Below are positions 7,619-15,995 of a stretch of DNA of 64,000 nt, piece by piece. A program made the position numbers and the translations under genes. Positions within the stretch are counted from its first letter, which is position 1. Each line of letters starts with the position of its first letter. The notes beneath the pieces were generated by a model, which was not told the DNA's origin, searched no databases, and worked only from the letters and a program-made list of their open reading frames with translations. Where the stretch lies: assembly GCF_020410765.1 (NCBI RefSeq), contig NZ_CP084541.1, forward strand, positions 3,724,501-3,788,500, given 5' to 3'. Source of the DNA: Streptomyces marincola. Its GTDB lineage: Bacteria; Actinomycetota; Actinomycetes; Streptomycetales; Streptomycetaceae.

Positions 7619-8659
7619 TCACGCCATGGCGGCGCGTGGGGCCGTGGCGGCGCGCGACGTCACAGCCTCGCGCAGGGCCGTCTCGGCACGGCGCACGGCC
7701 GCGCGTTCCGTGTCCGGGTCCGTGGCGCGCGCCGGGAGCAGGGGCACCACCCGGCCGCGGCCCGACCTGACGGCCGGATGGCGGCGCGCGGCCCGCGTGA
7801 GCACCTGCCCCGGGCCCACCTCGACCAGCAGGTGGTCGCCCGTGGCCAGCAACGCGTCCAGGGCGTCCCAGAACAGCACGGGCGCGGCAGGGCCGGCGGC
7901 CCAGAACGACGGGTCGACCGCCTCGTCCGGCGTCAGCGGGGCGGCGGTGTACGCCGACCACACCGGCACCCGGCACGGCGCCATCGGGACGCCCGCGAAC
8001 AGGCCGGCCGTGGCGCGCGCCGCGTCCGCGAGCGCGGGACTGTGGAACGCGGTACGCGAGGCGACCCGCCGGCAGGTGAGGCCGGCGTCCCCGAGCGCGC
8101 GAGCGGCCTTGTCGAGACCCGCGTCGGGCCCCGCCAGCACCGTCTGCCTCGGCGCGTTCACGGCCCCGACGACCACCTCGCCCCCCGGCCCCCCGAGCAC
8201 GCGCTCGACCTCCGCGCGGGAGGCGGACACCGCGAGCATGCCGCCGGGCGGGGCCCCGGCCAGCGCCCGCGTGCGCGCGACGGTGAGCCGCGCGGCGTCC
8301 CCGACGGCGAACACCCCGCTCAGCGCGCCCGCCACCACCTCGCCCACGCTGTGCCCGAGCAGCGCGGCCGGTGCGACGCCCCAGGACTCGACCAGCCGGG
8401 CGAGTGCGTAGTCGACGGCGAACAGCAGCGGTTGCGAGCGGCGCGCGTCGTCCAAAGGCACCGCGGGCCGGTCGGCCAGCCAGTCCGCGCGCAGCTCGCG
8501 CCCCTCGGCGCCGAGCGCGGCGAACACCTCGTCGACCGCCTCCGCGAAGACCGGTTCGCTTCGGTAGAGCCCCGTGGCCATCCCCGGGTACTGCGCGCCC
8601 TGCCCCGGCAGCAGCAGCGCCACCGGCAGCGGCCCGCCGCCCGCCGTCCCTGCCGTCAC
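7619..8659 (-). CDS. Discrete acyltransferase for polyketide priming (DpsD-like)
   Basis: 346 residues with the FabD/AT fold. It shows LLLPGQGAQYPGMA at the start, the nucleophile motif GHSVGE (Ser104) and RTAFHSPAL (His206). The usual HAFH (malonyl) or YASH (methylmalonyl) motif reads TAFH here, so specificity cannot be read with confidence. In daunorubicin and aclacinomycin clusters an AT of this kind (DpsD, AknF) accompanies a KAS III-like protein that selects propionyl starters. The GTG start at 8659 overlaps the KAS III stop (GTGA). It is the last gene of the operon. A starter-unit role is inferred from context; an editing role or a malonyl-CoA:ACP transferase role is possible. Confidence 0.8.
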   Translation of the reverse strand: MTAGTAGGGPLPVALLLPGQGAQYPGMATGLYRSEPVFAEAVDEVFAALGAEGRELRADWLADRPAVPLDDARRSQPLLFAVDYALARLVESWGVAPAALLGHSVGEVVAGALSGVFAVGDAARLTVARTRALAGAPPGGMLAVSASRAEVERVLGGPGGEVVVGAVNAPRQTVLAGPDAGLDKAARALGDAGLTCRRVASRTAFHSPALADAARATAGLFAGVPMAPCRVPVWSAYTAAPLTPDEAVDPSFWAAGPAAPVLFWDALDALLATGDHLLVEVGPGQVLTRAARRHPAVRSGRGRVVPLLPARATDPDTERAAVRRAETALREAVTSRAATAPRAAMA

Positions 8660-9744
8660 GCCGCCTCCCCTCCCTCATGTTCTTCCGGTTCCTCGCGGGC
8701 CGCGCAGCGGCCCGTCGCCCACGGCACGTCCCGCAGCATCTCCACCACGGCGCACGACCACGTGAAGCCGGCGCCCACGCTGACCAGCAGGGCGAGCTGC
8801 CCCGCACGCAACTCGCCGCTGCCGACCAGGTGGTCGAGGCCGGCGATCGGGTCGCCCGCGCCGAGATGGCCCACGGTCCTGCTCCAGTGCCAGGTGGTGC
8901 GCTCCTCGTCGAGGCCGAACGCGCGGAAGTAGCCCGAGCGCAGCCGCCGGTGGCCGAGGTGCGGCAGCGCGACGCGGTCCATGTCCGCGAGCCCCGCGCC
9001 CGCGCGGCTCAACGCCTGCTTGATCGCGGCGCGCTGCCCCGCGCCGACGCGGGCGATGCTGAACGACAGGCTGTGCCGTTCGACGAAGTCCCGCTTGTGC
9101 GCGTCGAGATCGACCATCGGCCTGTGCTCGAACGGGGCGGCGCCGAACGGGTCGTCGCCCCGGTGCATCCCTTCGAGTTCCGGCTCCGAGACCGTCACCA
9201 GGCTGCGCAGCCGCGCGAACCCGCCGCGCCGGGACAGCAGCAGCGCGGTCCCGCCGTCGGCGTACACCGTGCCTGGGTCGCTGCCGAACCGGTCGAAGCG
9301 GGGCGGCGCGAACCGGTCGCCCGTCGTGACGAGCGCGGCCGAGCGCTCCGGCGCGGCGAGCAGGTAGGCCGACGCCAGCTCGACCGCGCCGAGGCCGCCG
9401 TTCGACGCCTGCTGCACCTGGAACGCCGGGCAGTGGCCGCCCACGGCGACGCGCTGCACGTACGAGGCGGGCGCCCAGACCACGTGCCCCTGGTGGTACA
9501 CGTGCGCGTGCAGGACCAGGTCGACGTCGGCCGCCGCCTGGCCGCCCGCGCGTTCGAGCGCCACCGAGGCGGCGCCCGCGGCGAGTTCGGGCCCCGACTC
9601 ACCGTCGGAGACGACGACCGAACGCATCCGGGAGGCGCGCGCGACGCCCGGCGCGCAGCTCCCCGACGCCACGGCTTCCGCCACCGGGAGCGGTGGCGGA
9701 AGCCGGGTGCCCAGGCTCGCGATGAACAGGTCGTCGCCGGCCAT
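8656..9744 (-). CDS. KAS III-like starter-unit protein with Ser in place of catalytic Cys (DpsC-like)
   Basis: 362 residues with thiolase fold. The nucleophile elbow reads FQVQQASNGGLGAVELA, so Ser114 occupies the position of the active-site Cys in FabH. A His follows in ALPHLGHRR (His262 or His265). The FabH Asn motif is replaced by VGHLGAGD, leaving Asp298 as the candidate third residue. DpsC of the daunorubicin pathway is known to use a Ser in this position and to select propionyl-CoA. CerJ-type relatives use a Cys-His-Asp triad and move acyl groups onto sugars. Position between AT and ACP genes favours polyketide priming. It overlaps the ACP stop by one base and the AT start by four. Confidence 0.85.
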   Translation of the reverse strand: MAGDDLFIASLGTRLPPPLPVAEAVASGSCAPGVARASRMRSVVVSDGESGPELAAGAASVALERAGGQAAADVDLVLHAHVYHQGHVVWAPASYVQRVAVGGHCPAFQVQQASNGGLGAVELASAYLLAAPERSAALVTTGDRFAPPRFDRFGSDPGTVYADGGTALLLSRRGGFARLRSLVTVSEPELEGMHRGDDPFGAAPFEHRPMVDLDAHKRDFVERHSLSFSIARVGAGQRAAIKQALSRAGAGLADMDRVALPHLGHRRLRSGYFRAFGLDEERTTWHWSRTVGHLGAGDPIAGLDHLVGSGELRAGQLALLVSVGAGFTWSCAVVEMLRDVPWATGRCAAREEPEEHEGGEAA

Positions 9745-10019
9745 CAGCCCGCGCTCGCCGCCTGCTCGGGCTCCGCCGCGCGCTCGTTCACCAGGGTCAG
9801 CAGCGCCGCCGGGGTGCGGACGTCGGCCAGCAGCTCCTCCGGCACCTTGACCCCGACCTGGCGTTCGACCTGGTTCAGCGTCTCAAGGACGGCGAGCGAG
9901 TCGAGGCCGAGGTCGTCGAAGTCGGCGTCGGCGGCCTCGGGCCCGAGCGTGACGTCGTCGTCCTCGCCCAGGCAGCGGTTGATGGTCTCCAGCAGGCTGT
10001 CCATGCTCAGTGCGCTCAT
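9744..10019 (-). CDS. Acyl carrier protein
   Basis: 91 residues, acidic, with the phosphopantetheine site DLGLDSLAVLETL (Ser41). The length and the DSL motif fit type II polyketide ACPs. It is the only ACP found in the window, so it probably serves the minimal PKS even though it lies about 8 kb from the KS genes and adjoins the KAS III-like and AT genes. The alternative is a dedicated starter ACP, with the extender ACP outside the window. A short tandem repeat lies directly upstream of the start. Confidence 0.9.
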   Translation of the reverse strand: MSALSMDSLLETINRCLGEDDDVTLGPEAADADFDDLGLDSLAVLETLNQVERQVGVKVPEELLADVRTPAALLTLVNERAAEPEQAASAG

Positions 10020-10050
10020 CGGTCGTCCCCTTCTCGTGACGTGGTGGTGC

Positions 10051-10121
10051 GGCGTTCTCCCGGCGGCGTTCTCTTGCCGGCGTTCTCCCGGCGGTTCCTC
10101 GTGCCGGCGTTCTCCCGTGCC
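10051..10121. repeat. Degenerate ~14 bp tandem repeat (5 units) between glycosyltransferase and ACP genes
   Basis: GTTCTC-type cores preceded by CCGGC begin at 10054, 10068, 10082, 10094 (GTTCCTC) and 10109, with spacings of 14, 14, 12 and 15 bp. The array fills most of the 106-bp gap and reaches to within a few bases of the glycosyltransferase stop at 10126. The unit length is not constant and no protein is encoded. Confidence 0.75.
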
Positions 10122-10125
10122 GTGG

Positions 10126-11280
10126 TCAGGCGCGCAGCGCCGCCAGGGCGTCGAGCGCGGCCCCAGGACCCGGCATGGCCGCCATCTCGGCGGCGACCCC
10201 GGCGACGGCCTCGCGGCGGCCCGGCGCGTGCAGCAGGTCGCGCACGGCCGCGCCGAGCGCGTCGGCGGACAGGTCGGCGGGCAGCAGCACGCGCCCGGTG
10301 CCGCTCTTCTCGACGACCTCGCCGTTGGTGAGGGCGTCCCCGCTGGTCGTGGGCACGATCAGTTGCGGCACGCGGGCCGCGAGCGCGCTGAACATCGTGC
10401 CCATGCCGCCGTGGTGGACGATCGCGTCGCACGTCGGCAGGAGGCTGGTCAGCGGCACGAAGTCGACCGTGCGCACCCACGGCGGCAGCGGGCCGAGCGC
10501 GTCGAGCGCGGCGCCGCCCGCGGTCAGCACCACCTCGACCGCGTCGTCGGCCAGCGCGTCGAGCGCGGTGGCCATGACGTTCTTGTGCCCGTCGGTGTGC
10601 GAGGGCACGGAGCCGAGCGTGACGACGACGCGCGGCCGGTCGCTTCGGGCCAGCGCCCACGCGGGCACGCGCCCGCCGCCGTTGTCGGGGCTCGGCCGCA
10701 GGGGGAGCAGCGGAACGGTGGTGCCGGGCGCCGTCGGGTTGACGCGTTCGAGCGACGCGGGCGCGAGCACCAGCTCGGCGTGCGGACCGCAGTCGGCCGG
10801 GTCGATGCCGTAGCGCCGCGCCGCGTCCTCGGCCAGCTCCGGCGGGGTGGGGAACGCCGGGTGCCGCAGGCCCATGCCGTGCAGCACGGAGGTCGCGCCG
10901 CTCGCCCGGGCCGCGAGCGGCCCGGCGGACAGCATCGGCGTGTGGACGACGGCGTCCGCCCGCCACCGGCGCGCGGTCGTGACGATGCCGTCCAGCATCA
11001 TCGAGGACATCTCGCCGAACGCGGAGAACACCATCCGCATCGTCTCCGCGACCGGCAGGTCCTCCTGCGCGGCGGTCCTGGCCAGCGTGACGTACGGGCG
11101 GGTCACGTCGTCGTCCGGTACCGCGTCGACCGTGGGCAGCCCGGCGTTCCGCGCCGCGCCGGCGGCCGGACCGCTGACGGCGAACAGCACCTGGTGGCCG
11201 TGCAGCCGGGCGCCGTGGGCCAGCGGCAGCAGCGGTGTGGTGTGCGAGAACCCGGGCGTGGTCGTGAACAGCAGGCGCAC
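10126..11280 (-). CDS. Glycosyltransferase, GT1/MGT family (antibiotic type)
   Basis: 384 residues from a GTG start, GT-B fold. The N-terminal acceptor domain begins MRLLFTTTPGFSHTTPLLPL and the C-terminal nucleotide-sugar domain carries DAIVHHGGMGTMFSALAARV followed by PQLIVP. This is the signature of dTDP-deoxysugar transferases of polyketide clusters (UrdGT/LanGT type). It lies 2 bp downstream of a second transferase gene and upstream of the ACP gene. It probably attaches the aminosugar made by the cluster, or the second of two sugars. No P450-like activator protein of the DesVIII/AknT type was found in the window. O- versus C-glycosylation cannot be decided by eye. Confidence 0.85.
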   Translation of the reverse strand: MRLLFTTTPGFSHTTPLLPLAHGARLHGHQVLFAVSGPAAGAARNAGLPTVDAVPDDDVTRPYVTLARTAAQEDLPVAETMRMVFSAFGEMSSMMLDGIVTTARRWRADAVVHTPMLSAGPLAARASGATSVLHGMGLRHPAFPTPPELAEDAARRYGIDPADCGPHAELVLAPASLERVNPTAPGTTVPLLPLRPSPDNGGGRVPAWALARSDRPRVVVTLGSVPSHTDGHKNVMATALDALADDAVEVVLTAGGAALDALGPLPPWVRTVDFVPLTSLLPTCDAIVHHGGMGTMFSALAARVPQLIVPTTSGDALTNGEVVEKSGTGRVLLPADLSADALGAAVRDLLHAPGRREAVAGVAAEMAAMPGPGAALDALAALRA

Positions 11281-11282
11281 GG

Positions 11283-12461
11283 CTATTCCTCTCCGTCGTC
11301 GGCGGTGGCGCGGATGAGCCGGGTGAGCCGGTCCATCACGGCCGTCGGTCCCGGCATGGCGGCCATCTCGGCGGCGACCTCGCGGCTCGCCGTCCGGAAG
11401 CCCGGCTGCTCAAGCAGGGCGCGCACCGCGCCGGTGACCTCCCGCGCCGTCAGCTCGTCGGGTGTGAGGGTGAGCCCGGCGCCGCGCGCCTCGGTCACCT
11501 CGTGCGGAGCGGGCTGCCCGCCGGAGGGCGGGACGGACAGCTGGGGAACGCCGGCCGCGTAGGCGGCGTACAAAGTGCCCATCCCGGCGTGGTGGATCAC
11601 CGCGTCCGACACCGGCAGCAGCTCGCTCATGGGCAGCCAGGAGACGGCGCGCACGTTCTTCGGCAGCGGGTCGAGTGCGGCGGGCAGGCCGCCGCTGCCC
11701 GTGGTGACGACGACCTCGGCGTCCAACGCGGCGGCGCCGCGCACCAGTTCGGTCAGCACGCGCCCCTCGCGCATGGCGGCGGAGGCCGAGCCCATGCTGA
11801 CGACGACGCGCGGCCGGTCGCCCCGGCTCAGGGCCCACTCGGGCAGCTCGCCGCCGCCGTTGAACGGGGTCGGGTTCATGAGCAGCTTGATGACGAACGC
11901 CTCGTCCTCGCCCGGCGTCTCGTTGAGCGCTTCGAGGGAGTCGGGGCTGACGCAGATCTCGAATTCCGGGTGCTCGGGCAGGTTCTCGATGCCCAGGCGG
12001 CGCGCGCTCGGCGCCATGCCGAACATGCCCCAGGCGGTGGGGTGGCGCAGCCCGACGCCGTGCACGACGCCGGCCACCCCCGTCTCCCTGGCGGTGATCA
12101 GGCCGCCCGACATGCCGGGCTCGTAGACGACGGCGTCAGGACGCCAGGCGCGGGCGGCGGCGAGCAGCCCGTCGATCATGCGGTCCCCGATGGTGGCGAA
12201 CGCGGTCGCGACCACGTTCATCAGGGCGCCGTCCGACAGGCCGGGTTCGAGGATGTCGCCCAGCATGCGGTCGAAGACCGGGGCGATCTCCTGGCCCTCG
12301 GCCACATCCAGGACCGGGAGCCCGGCCCGCGCGGCGGCGCCGACCGCGTCGCCCGCGGTGGCGACGAGGACGTCGTGGCCCGCGAGCCGGGCGGCGCGCA
12401 GCGCCGGGACCATGGGGTAGAGGTGCGAGGCGCCTGGCATCGCGGTGAACAGGTAACGCAC
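11283..12461 (-). CDS. Glycosyltransferase, GT1/MGT family (second copy)
   Basis: 392 residues from a GTG at 12461, the same GT-B family as its neighbour, with MRYLFTAMPGASHLYPMVPA at the start and DAVIHHAGMGTLYAAYAAGV then PQLSVP in the donor domain. The two proteins are clearly paralogous (shared PDAVV, GLRHPT/A, RPRVVVxxGS and EMAAMPGP stretches) but diverged, so they probably have different acceptors or act in sequence. Only one complete deoxysugar pathway is visible, so the second transferase either adds the same sugar again or uses one from elsewhere. The gap to the next gene is only 2 bp. Confidence 0.85.
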   Translation of the reverse strand: MRYLFTAMPGASHLYPMVPALRAARLAGHDVLVATAGDAVGAAARAGLPVLDVAEGQEIAPVFDRMLGDILEPGLSDGALMNVVATAFATIGDRMIDGLLAAARAWRPDAVVYEPGMSGGLITARETGVAGVVHGVGLRHPTAWGMFGMAPSARRLGIENLPEHPEFEICVSPDSLEALNETPGEDEAFVIKLLMNPTPFNGGGELPEWALSRGDRPRVVVSMGSASAAMREGRVLTELVRGAAALDAEVVVTTGSGGLPAALDPLPKNVRAVSWLPMSELLPVSDAVIHHAGMGTLYAAYAAGVPQLSVPPSGGQPAPHEVTEARGAGLTLTPDELTAREVTGAVRALLEQPGFRTASREVAAEMAAMPGPTAVMDRLTRLIRATADDGEE

Positions 12462-12480
12462 GCGGCGGTCCTTTCTTCTG

Positions 12481-12531
12481 GCCGGTTGTGGCTGCCGCGC
12501 GGGGGCGGCCGGTCGTGGCTGCCGCGCCGGG
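12481..12531. repeat. Direct repeat, two ~24 bp copies upstream of glycosyltransferase
   Basis: GCCGGTTGTGGCTGCCGCGC (12481-12500) recurs as GCCGGTCGTGGCTGCCGCGC (12508-12527), with similar flanks and an offset of 27 bp. It fills most of the 70-bp gap between the rfbB-like stop and the glycosyltransferase start. Confidence 0.8.
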
Positions 12532-13536
12532 TCAGGCCCCGGCGACGAGGTGGAGCCCGCGCCCGCCGGACCGCGACGGCTCCCACCAGTCGCGGTTGTC
12601 GCGGTACCAGGCCACCGTCGCGGCGAGACCCGTGTCGAACGGGACGAGCGGGGTGAAGCCCAGTTCGCCCTCGATCAGGGTCGAGTCGAGCGAGTAGCGC
12701 CGGTCGTGCCCCTTGCGGTCGGCCACCGGGCGCACGGCGCTCCAGTCCGCGCCGCACAGGGCGAGCAGGCGGTCGGTGAGCTGCCGGTTGCTGAGTTCCG
12801 TGCCGCCGCCGATGTTGTACACGCCGCCGGGGCGGCCGGCCCCGGCGACCAGGGCGACGGCCCGGCAGTGGTCGTCCACGTGCAGCCACTCGCGCACGTT
12901 GCCCCCGTCGCCGTACAGCGGCACGGGCAGCCCGTCCAGCAGGTTGGTCACGAACCTCGGCAGCACCTTCTCCGGGTGCTGGTGCGGACCGTAGTTGTTC
13001 GAGCAGCGCGTCACCCGGACGTCGAGTCCGTGCGTGCGGTGGTAGGCGAGGGCGAGCAGGTCGGAGGCCGCCTTCGACGCGGCGTAGGGGGAGTTGGGCG
13101 CGAGCGGCTGCCGTTCGGTCCAGGAGCCGCTGTCGATCGAGCCGTACACCTCGTCCGTCGAGACGTGGACGAACGTGGGGCGGCCCGCCGCGAGCGCGGC
13201 GTCGAGCAGCACCTGGGTGCCCTGCACGTTGGTGCGCACGAAGTCGCGCGCAGCGGAGATGGACCGGTCGACGTGCGACTCGGCGGCGAAGTGGACGACC
13301 AGGTCGGTGTCCCGCATCAGGTCGGCGACCAGGCCGGGGTCCCCGATGTCGCCGTGTACGAAACGCAGGTCGGCGCGGTGCGCCACCGGTGCCAGGTTGG
13401 CGAGGTTGCCCGCGTACGTGAGCAGGTCGAGCACGGTCACGCGGGCGGCGGGCAGCTGCGGGTACGCGCCGCCGAGCAGGTTGCGCACGAAGGCGGAGCC
13501 GATGAAACCGGCGCCTCCGGTCACCAGAACACGCAT
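12532..13536 (-). CDS. rfbB: dTDP-glucose 4,6-dehydratase
   Basis: 334 residues from ATG 13536, an extended SDR protein. It has the NAD motif TGGAGFIGS (residues 6-14), the dehydratase triad region STDEVYGS (Thr127-Asp128-Glu129) and YAASK (Tyr151, Lys155), plus NNYGPHQHPEKVLPRF, which is typical of RmlB. It converts dTDP-D-glucose to dTDP-4-keto-6-deoxy-D-glucose, the second step of the deoxysugar pathway. It lies in the same operon as rfbA, 119 bp downstream of it on the minus strand. The start matches the normal family N-terminus, although the open frame extends further upstream. Confidence 0.95.
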   Translation of the reverse strand: MRVLVTGGAGFIGSAFVRNLLGGAYPQLPAARVTVLDLLTYAGNLANLAPVAHRADLRFVHGDIGDPGLVADLMRDTDLVVHFAAESHVDRSISAARDFVRTNVQGTQVLLDAALAAGRPTFVHVSTDEVYGSIDSGSWTERQPLAPNSPYAASKAASDLLALAYHRTHGLDVRVTRCSNNYGPHQHPEKVLPRFVTNLLDGLPVPLYGDGGNVREWLHVDDHCRAVALVAGAGRPGGVYNIGGGTELSNRQLTDRLLALCGADWSAVRPVADRKGHDRRYSLDSTLIEGELGFTPLVPFDTGLAATVAWYRDNRDWWEPSRSGGRGLHLVAGA

Positions 13537-13655
13537 GGTTTCCGCTGCCTTTCCTTCGGGAGACGGGAGTCCGTCCCGTATGTCGTCAGGGGGTTCGGGT
13601 GCGGGTCCGCCGCGCCGTGGCGCGCGCGGGGGCCGCGGGGGAGCGGGCGTGCGGC

Positions 13656-14543
13656 TCAGCCGACGGGCGCCACCGCGTGCCGGGAGGCGATCTCCATCAG
13701 GTATCTGCCGTAGGCGGAGTTCGCCATCTCCTTGCCGAGCCGCAGGCACGCGTCGGCCGAGATGAACCCCATGCGCAGGGCGATCTCCTCCACGCACGCG
13801 ACCCACTCGCCCTGCCGCTGCTCAAGCAGCTGCACGTACTGCCCGGCCTGGAGCAGCGAGTCGTGCGTGCCCATGTCCAACCAGGCGAAGCCGCGGCCGA
13901 GTTCGGTCAGCCGGGCCCGGCCCTGGGCGAGGTAGGCGAGGTTGACGTCGGTGATCTCCAACTCGCCGCGCGCCGAGGGGCCCAGGTTCTTCGCGATGCC
14001 GAGGACGTCGTTGTCGTACAGGTAGAGGCCGGTCACCGCGAGGCGGGAACGGGGCGCCGCCGGCTTCTCCTCGATGGCCAGCAGCCGGCCCGACGCGTCC
14101 ACGGTGGCGACGCCGTACCGCTGCGGATCGTGCACCGCGTAGCCGAACAGGGCGCAGCCGTCGAGGCGTTCGATGCTGTCCCGCAGGATCGCGGAGAAGC
14201 CGGGGCCGTGGAAGATGTTGTCCCCCAGGATCAGCGCCACCCGGTCGTCCCCGACGAAGTCGGCCCCCATGACCAGCGCGTCCGCGATGCCGCGCGGCTC
14301 CGGCTGCTCGTCGTACTCGATGCGGATGCCGAGCCGGGAGCCGTCGCCGAGCAGTTCCTCGTACAGGTCGGCGTGCGCGCGCGAGGAGATGACCAGCACG
14401 TCGCGGATTCCGGCCAGCATGAGGACGGAGAGCGGGTAGTAGATCATGGGCTTGTCGTAGACCGGCAGCAGCTGCTTGGAGAGGGCGCCGGTCAGCGGGC
14501 GCAGGCGGGTGCCGCTGCCGCCCGCGAGGATGATTCCCTTCAC
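13656..14543 (-). CDS. rfbA: Glucose-1-phosphate thymidylyltransferase
   Basis: 295 residues from a GTG at 14543, chosen because the family begins at KGIILAGGSGTRLRPLT. Other RmlA hallmarks are KQLLPVYDKPMIYYPLSVLM, ILGDNIFHGPGF, IEEKPAAPRS and WLDMGTHDSLL. It makes dTDP-glucose from glucose-1-phosphate and dTTP, committing carbon to the aminosugar. A cluster copy separate from any housekeeping rhamnose operon is usual in glycosylated polyketide clusters. It follows the FAD oxygenase gene by 17 bp. Confidence 0.95.
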   Translation of the reverse strand: MKGIILAGGSGTRLRPLTGALSKQLLPVYDKPMIYYPLSVLMLAGIRDVLVISSRAHADLYEELLGDGSRLGIRIEYDEQPEPRGIADALVMGADFVGDDRVALILGDNIFHGPGFSAILRDSIERLDGCALFGYAVHDPQRYGVATVDASGRLLAIEEKPAAPRSRLAVTGLYLYDNDVLGIAKNLGPSARGELEITDVNLAYLAQGRARLTELGRGFAWLDMGTHDSLLQAGQYVQLLEQRQGEWVACVEEIALRMGFISADACLRLGKEMANSAYGRYLMEIASRHAVAPVG

Positions 14544-14560
14544 GGTTGCCTCCGTTGAGA

Positions 14561-15991
14561 TCAGTGCGGCGCGCCGAACCAGCCGCGCAGCGCGTCCTCG
14601 GGGTCGGCGTCCCGGCCGCCGCGCCACGCGGTGACCCCGTCCGGGCGGACCAGTACGGTGGCGGCGCCCGGCGGCGGCCCGGGCGCGCCCGGCGGGCGCG
14701 GCGCGGTGCCGACCACGTCGACGCGGCCGGCCCAGCCGGCGCAGCGCGCGCGCAGCGCGGCGGTCCGTGCCGCGCTGCCCGACAGGTCGAGGAGCAGGCC
14801 GCGCGCCGCGCGGAGCGCGGCGTCCATGGCGGCCGACGCGCCGGGGTCGTGCGCCGGGCGGCCGGGCGGGTCGGGTTCGACCGCCGCGATGCCGGCCGCC
14901 AGGTGCGCGCGGGGCCCCGGCAGGCGCAGCAGTTCCCCGACGAGTGCGCGGACGCCGTCCACGCGCGGGCCGCCGAGCAGCAGCAGCGTCTGGGCGCGGA
15001 TCGCGGTCAGCGTCCTGGCCCCGGCGGGGTGGCGTTCGCCGTGGTAGGTGTCGAGGAGCCCGGCGGGGGCCAGGCCGCGCGCGGTGGCGGCGAGCTTCCA
15101 GCCGAGGTTGACGGCGTCGTGCAGGCCGAGGTTGAGGGCCTGCCCGCCGACGGGCAGCTGCCGGTGGGCGGCGTCCCCCGCGAGCAGGACGCGTCCCGCG
15201 CGGTAGTGCGCGGCCTGCCGGGCGGTGTCGTCGAACGCGTTGACCCACAGGGGACGCGCGCCGGAGATGTCCTCCCCGACGACGCGTCCCCACGTGGCGG
15301 CGACTTCGCCGAACGCGAGCCCCCCGCGTTCGCGCGGCGCGCCGCCGTACTCGTGGACCATCACGCGCGTCACCCCCTCCGCCACGGGCCCGGCCACGGC
15401 GAGGCCGCGCGGGTGCCGTTCGAACCGCCGGGCGGGCAGGTCGATGTCCGCGAGGTCCGCGCGCAGCAGCTCCCGCGTCCCGTCGGTGCCGGGGAACGGG
15501 ATGCCGGCCAGGCGCCGGACCGTGCTGTCCTCGCCGTCGCAGCCGACGACCCAGTCGGCCGTCACGGTCGACGGCCCGGTGGGGCCGTCGACCGCGGCGG
15601 TGACACGGTCCGCCGCCGTGTCGAGGGCCGTGACCGCGCGCCCGCGCAGGACGGTGGCGCCCAGCGCGGTCGCGCGGTCGGCCAGGACACGTTCGATCCG
15701 GGGCTGCGGGATCTTCCACAGTCCGGCGTACGGGCTGGGGACCCGGCTGAGGTCCAGCGGCAGCCCGCCGAAATGTCCCGTGCCCGCGTGCGGCGGTGCG
15801 CCGAACGCGGGAAGCAGTCCCCGCTGGGCGAGGAGTTCCATCGTGCGGGCGTGCAGCGTGGACGCCCGGGACTGGCTGAGCGGCGCGGGCAGCCGTTCGA
15901 CGACGACGGTGTCCGCGCCGCCGAGCCGCAGTTCGGCGGCCAGCATGAGGCCGACCGGGCCCGCGCCGACCACGAGCACCTGGGTGCGCAC
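14561..15991 (-). CDS. FAD-dependent aromatic polyketide monooxygenase
   Basis: 476 residues from GTG 15991, of the class A flavin monooxygenase family (PHBH/UrdE/RdmE type). It shows the N-terminal dinucleotide motif VVGAGPVGLMLAAEL, the DG motif VGCDGEDSTVRRLAG and the GD motif VLLAGDAAHRQLPVGGQALN. The last 100 residues form the thioredoxin-like tail of this family. In angucycline operons an oxygenase (UrdM/LanM2 position) follows the aromatase gene, as here. Unlike UrdM there is no fused SDR reductase domain. It probably hydroxylates or oxidatively modifies the tetracycle. The gap from the aromatase gene is 4 bp. Confidence 0.88.
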   Translation of the reverse strand: MRTQVLVVGAGPVGLMLAAELRLGGADTVVVERLPAPLSQSRASTLHARTMELLAQRGLLPAFGAPPHAGTGHFGGLPLDLSRVPSPYAGLWKIPQPRIERVLADRATALGATVLRGRAVTALDTAADRVTAAVDGPTGPSTVTADWVVGCDGEDSTVRRLAGIPFPGTDGTRELLRADLADIDLPARRFERHPRGLAVAGPVAEGVTRVMVHEYGGAPRERGGLAFGEVAATWGRVVGEDISGARPLWVNAFDDTARQAAHYRAGRVLLAGDAAHRQLPVGGQALNLGLHDAVNLGWKLAATARGLAPAGLLDTYHGERHPAGARTLTAIRAQTLLLLGGPRVDGVRALVGELLRLPGPRAHLAAGIAAVEPDPPGRPAHDPGASAAMDAALRAARGLLLDLSGSAARTAALRARCAGWAGRVDVVGTAPRPPGAPGPPPGAATVLVRPDGVTAWRGGRDADPEDALRGWFGAPH

Positions 15992-15995
15992 GGCG

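Noticed and set aside
8371..11562. 1063-codon plus-strand open frame over KAS III, ACP and glycosyltransferase genes
   Set aside because: Antisense to three genes with clear catalytic motifs; its product is low-complexity Arg/Ala/Gly with no family signature.
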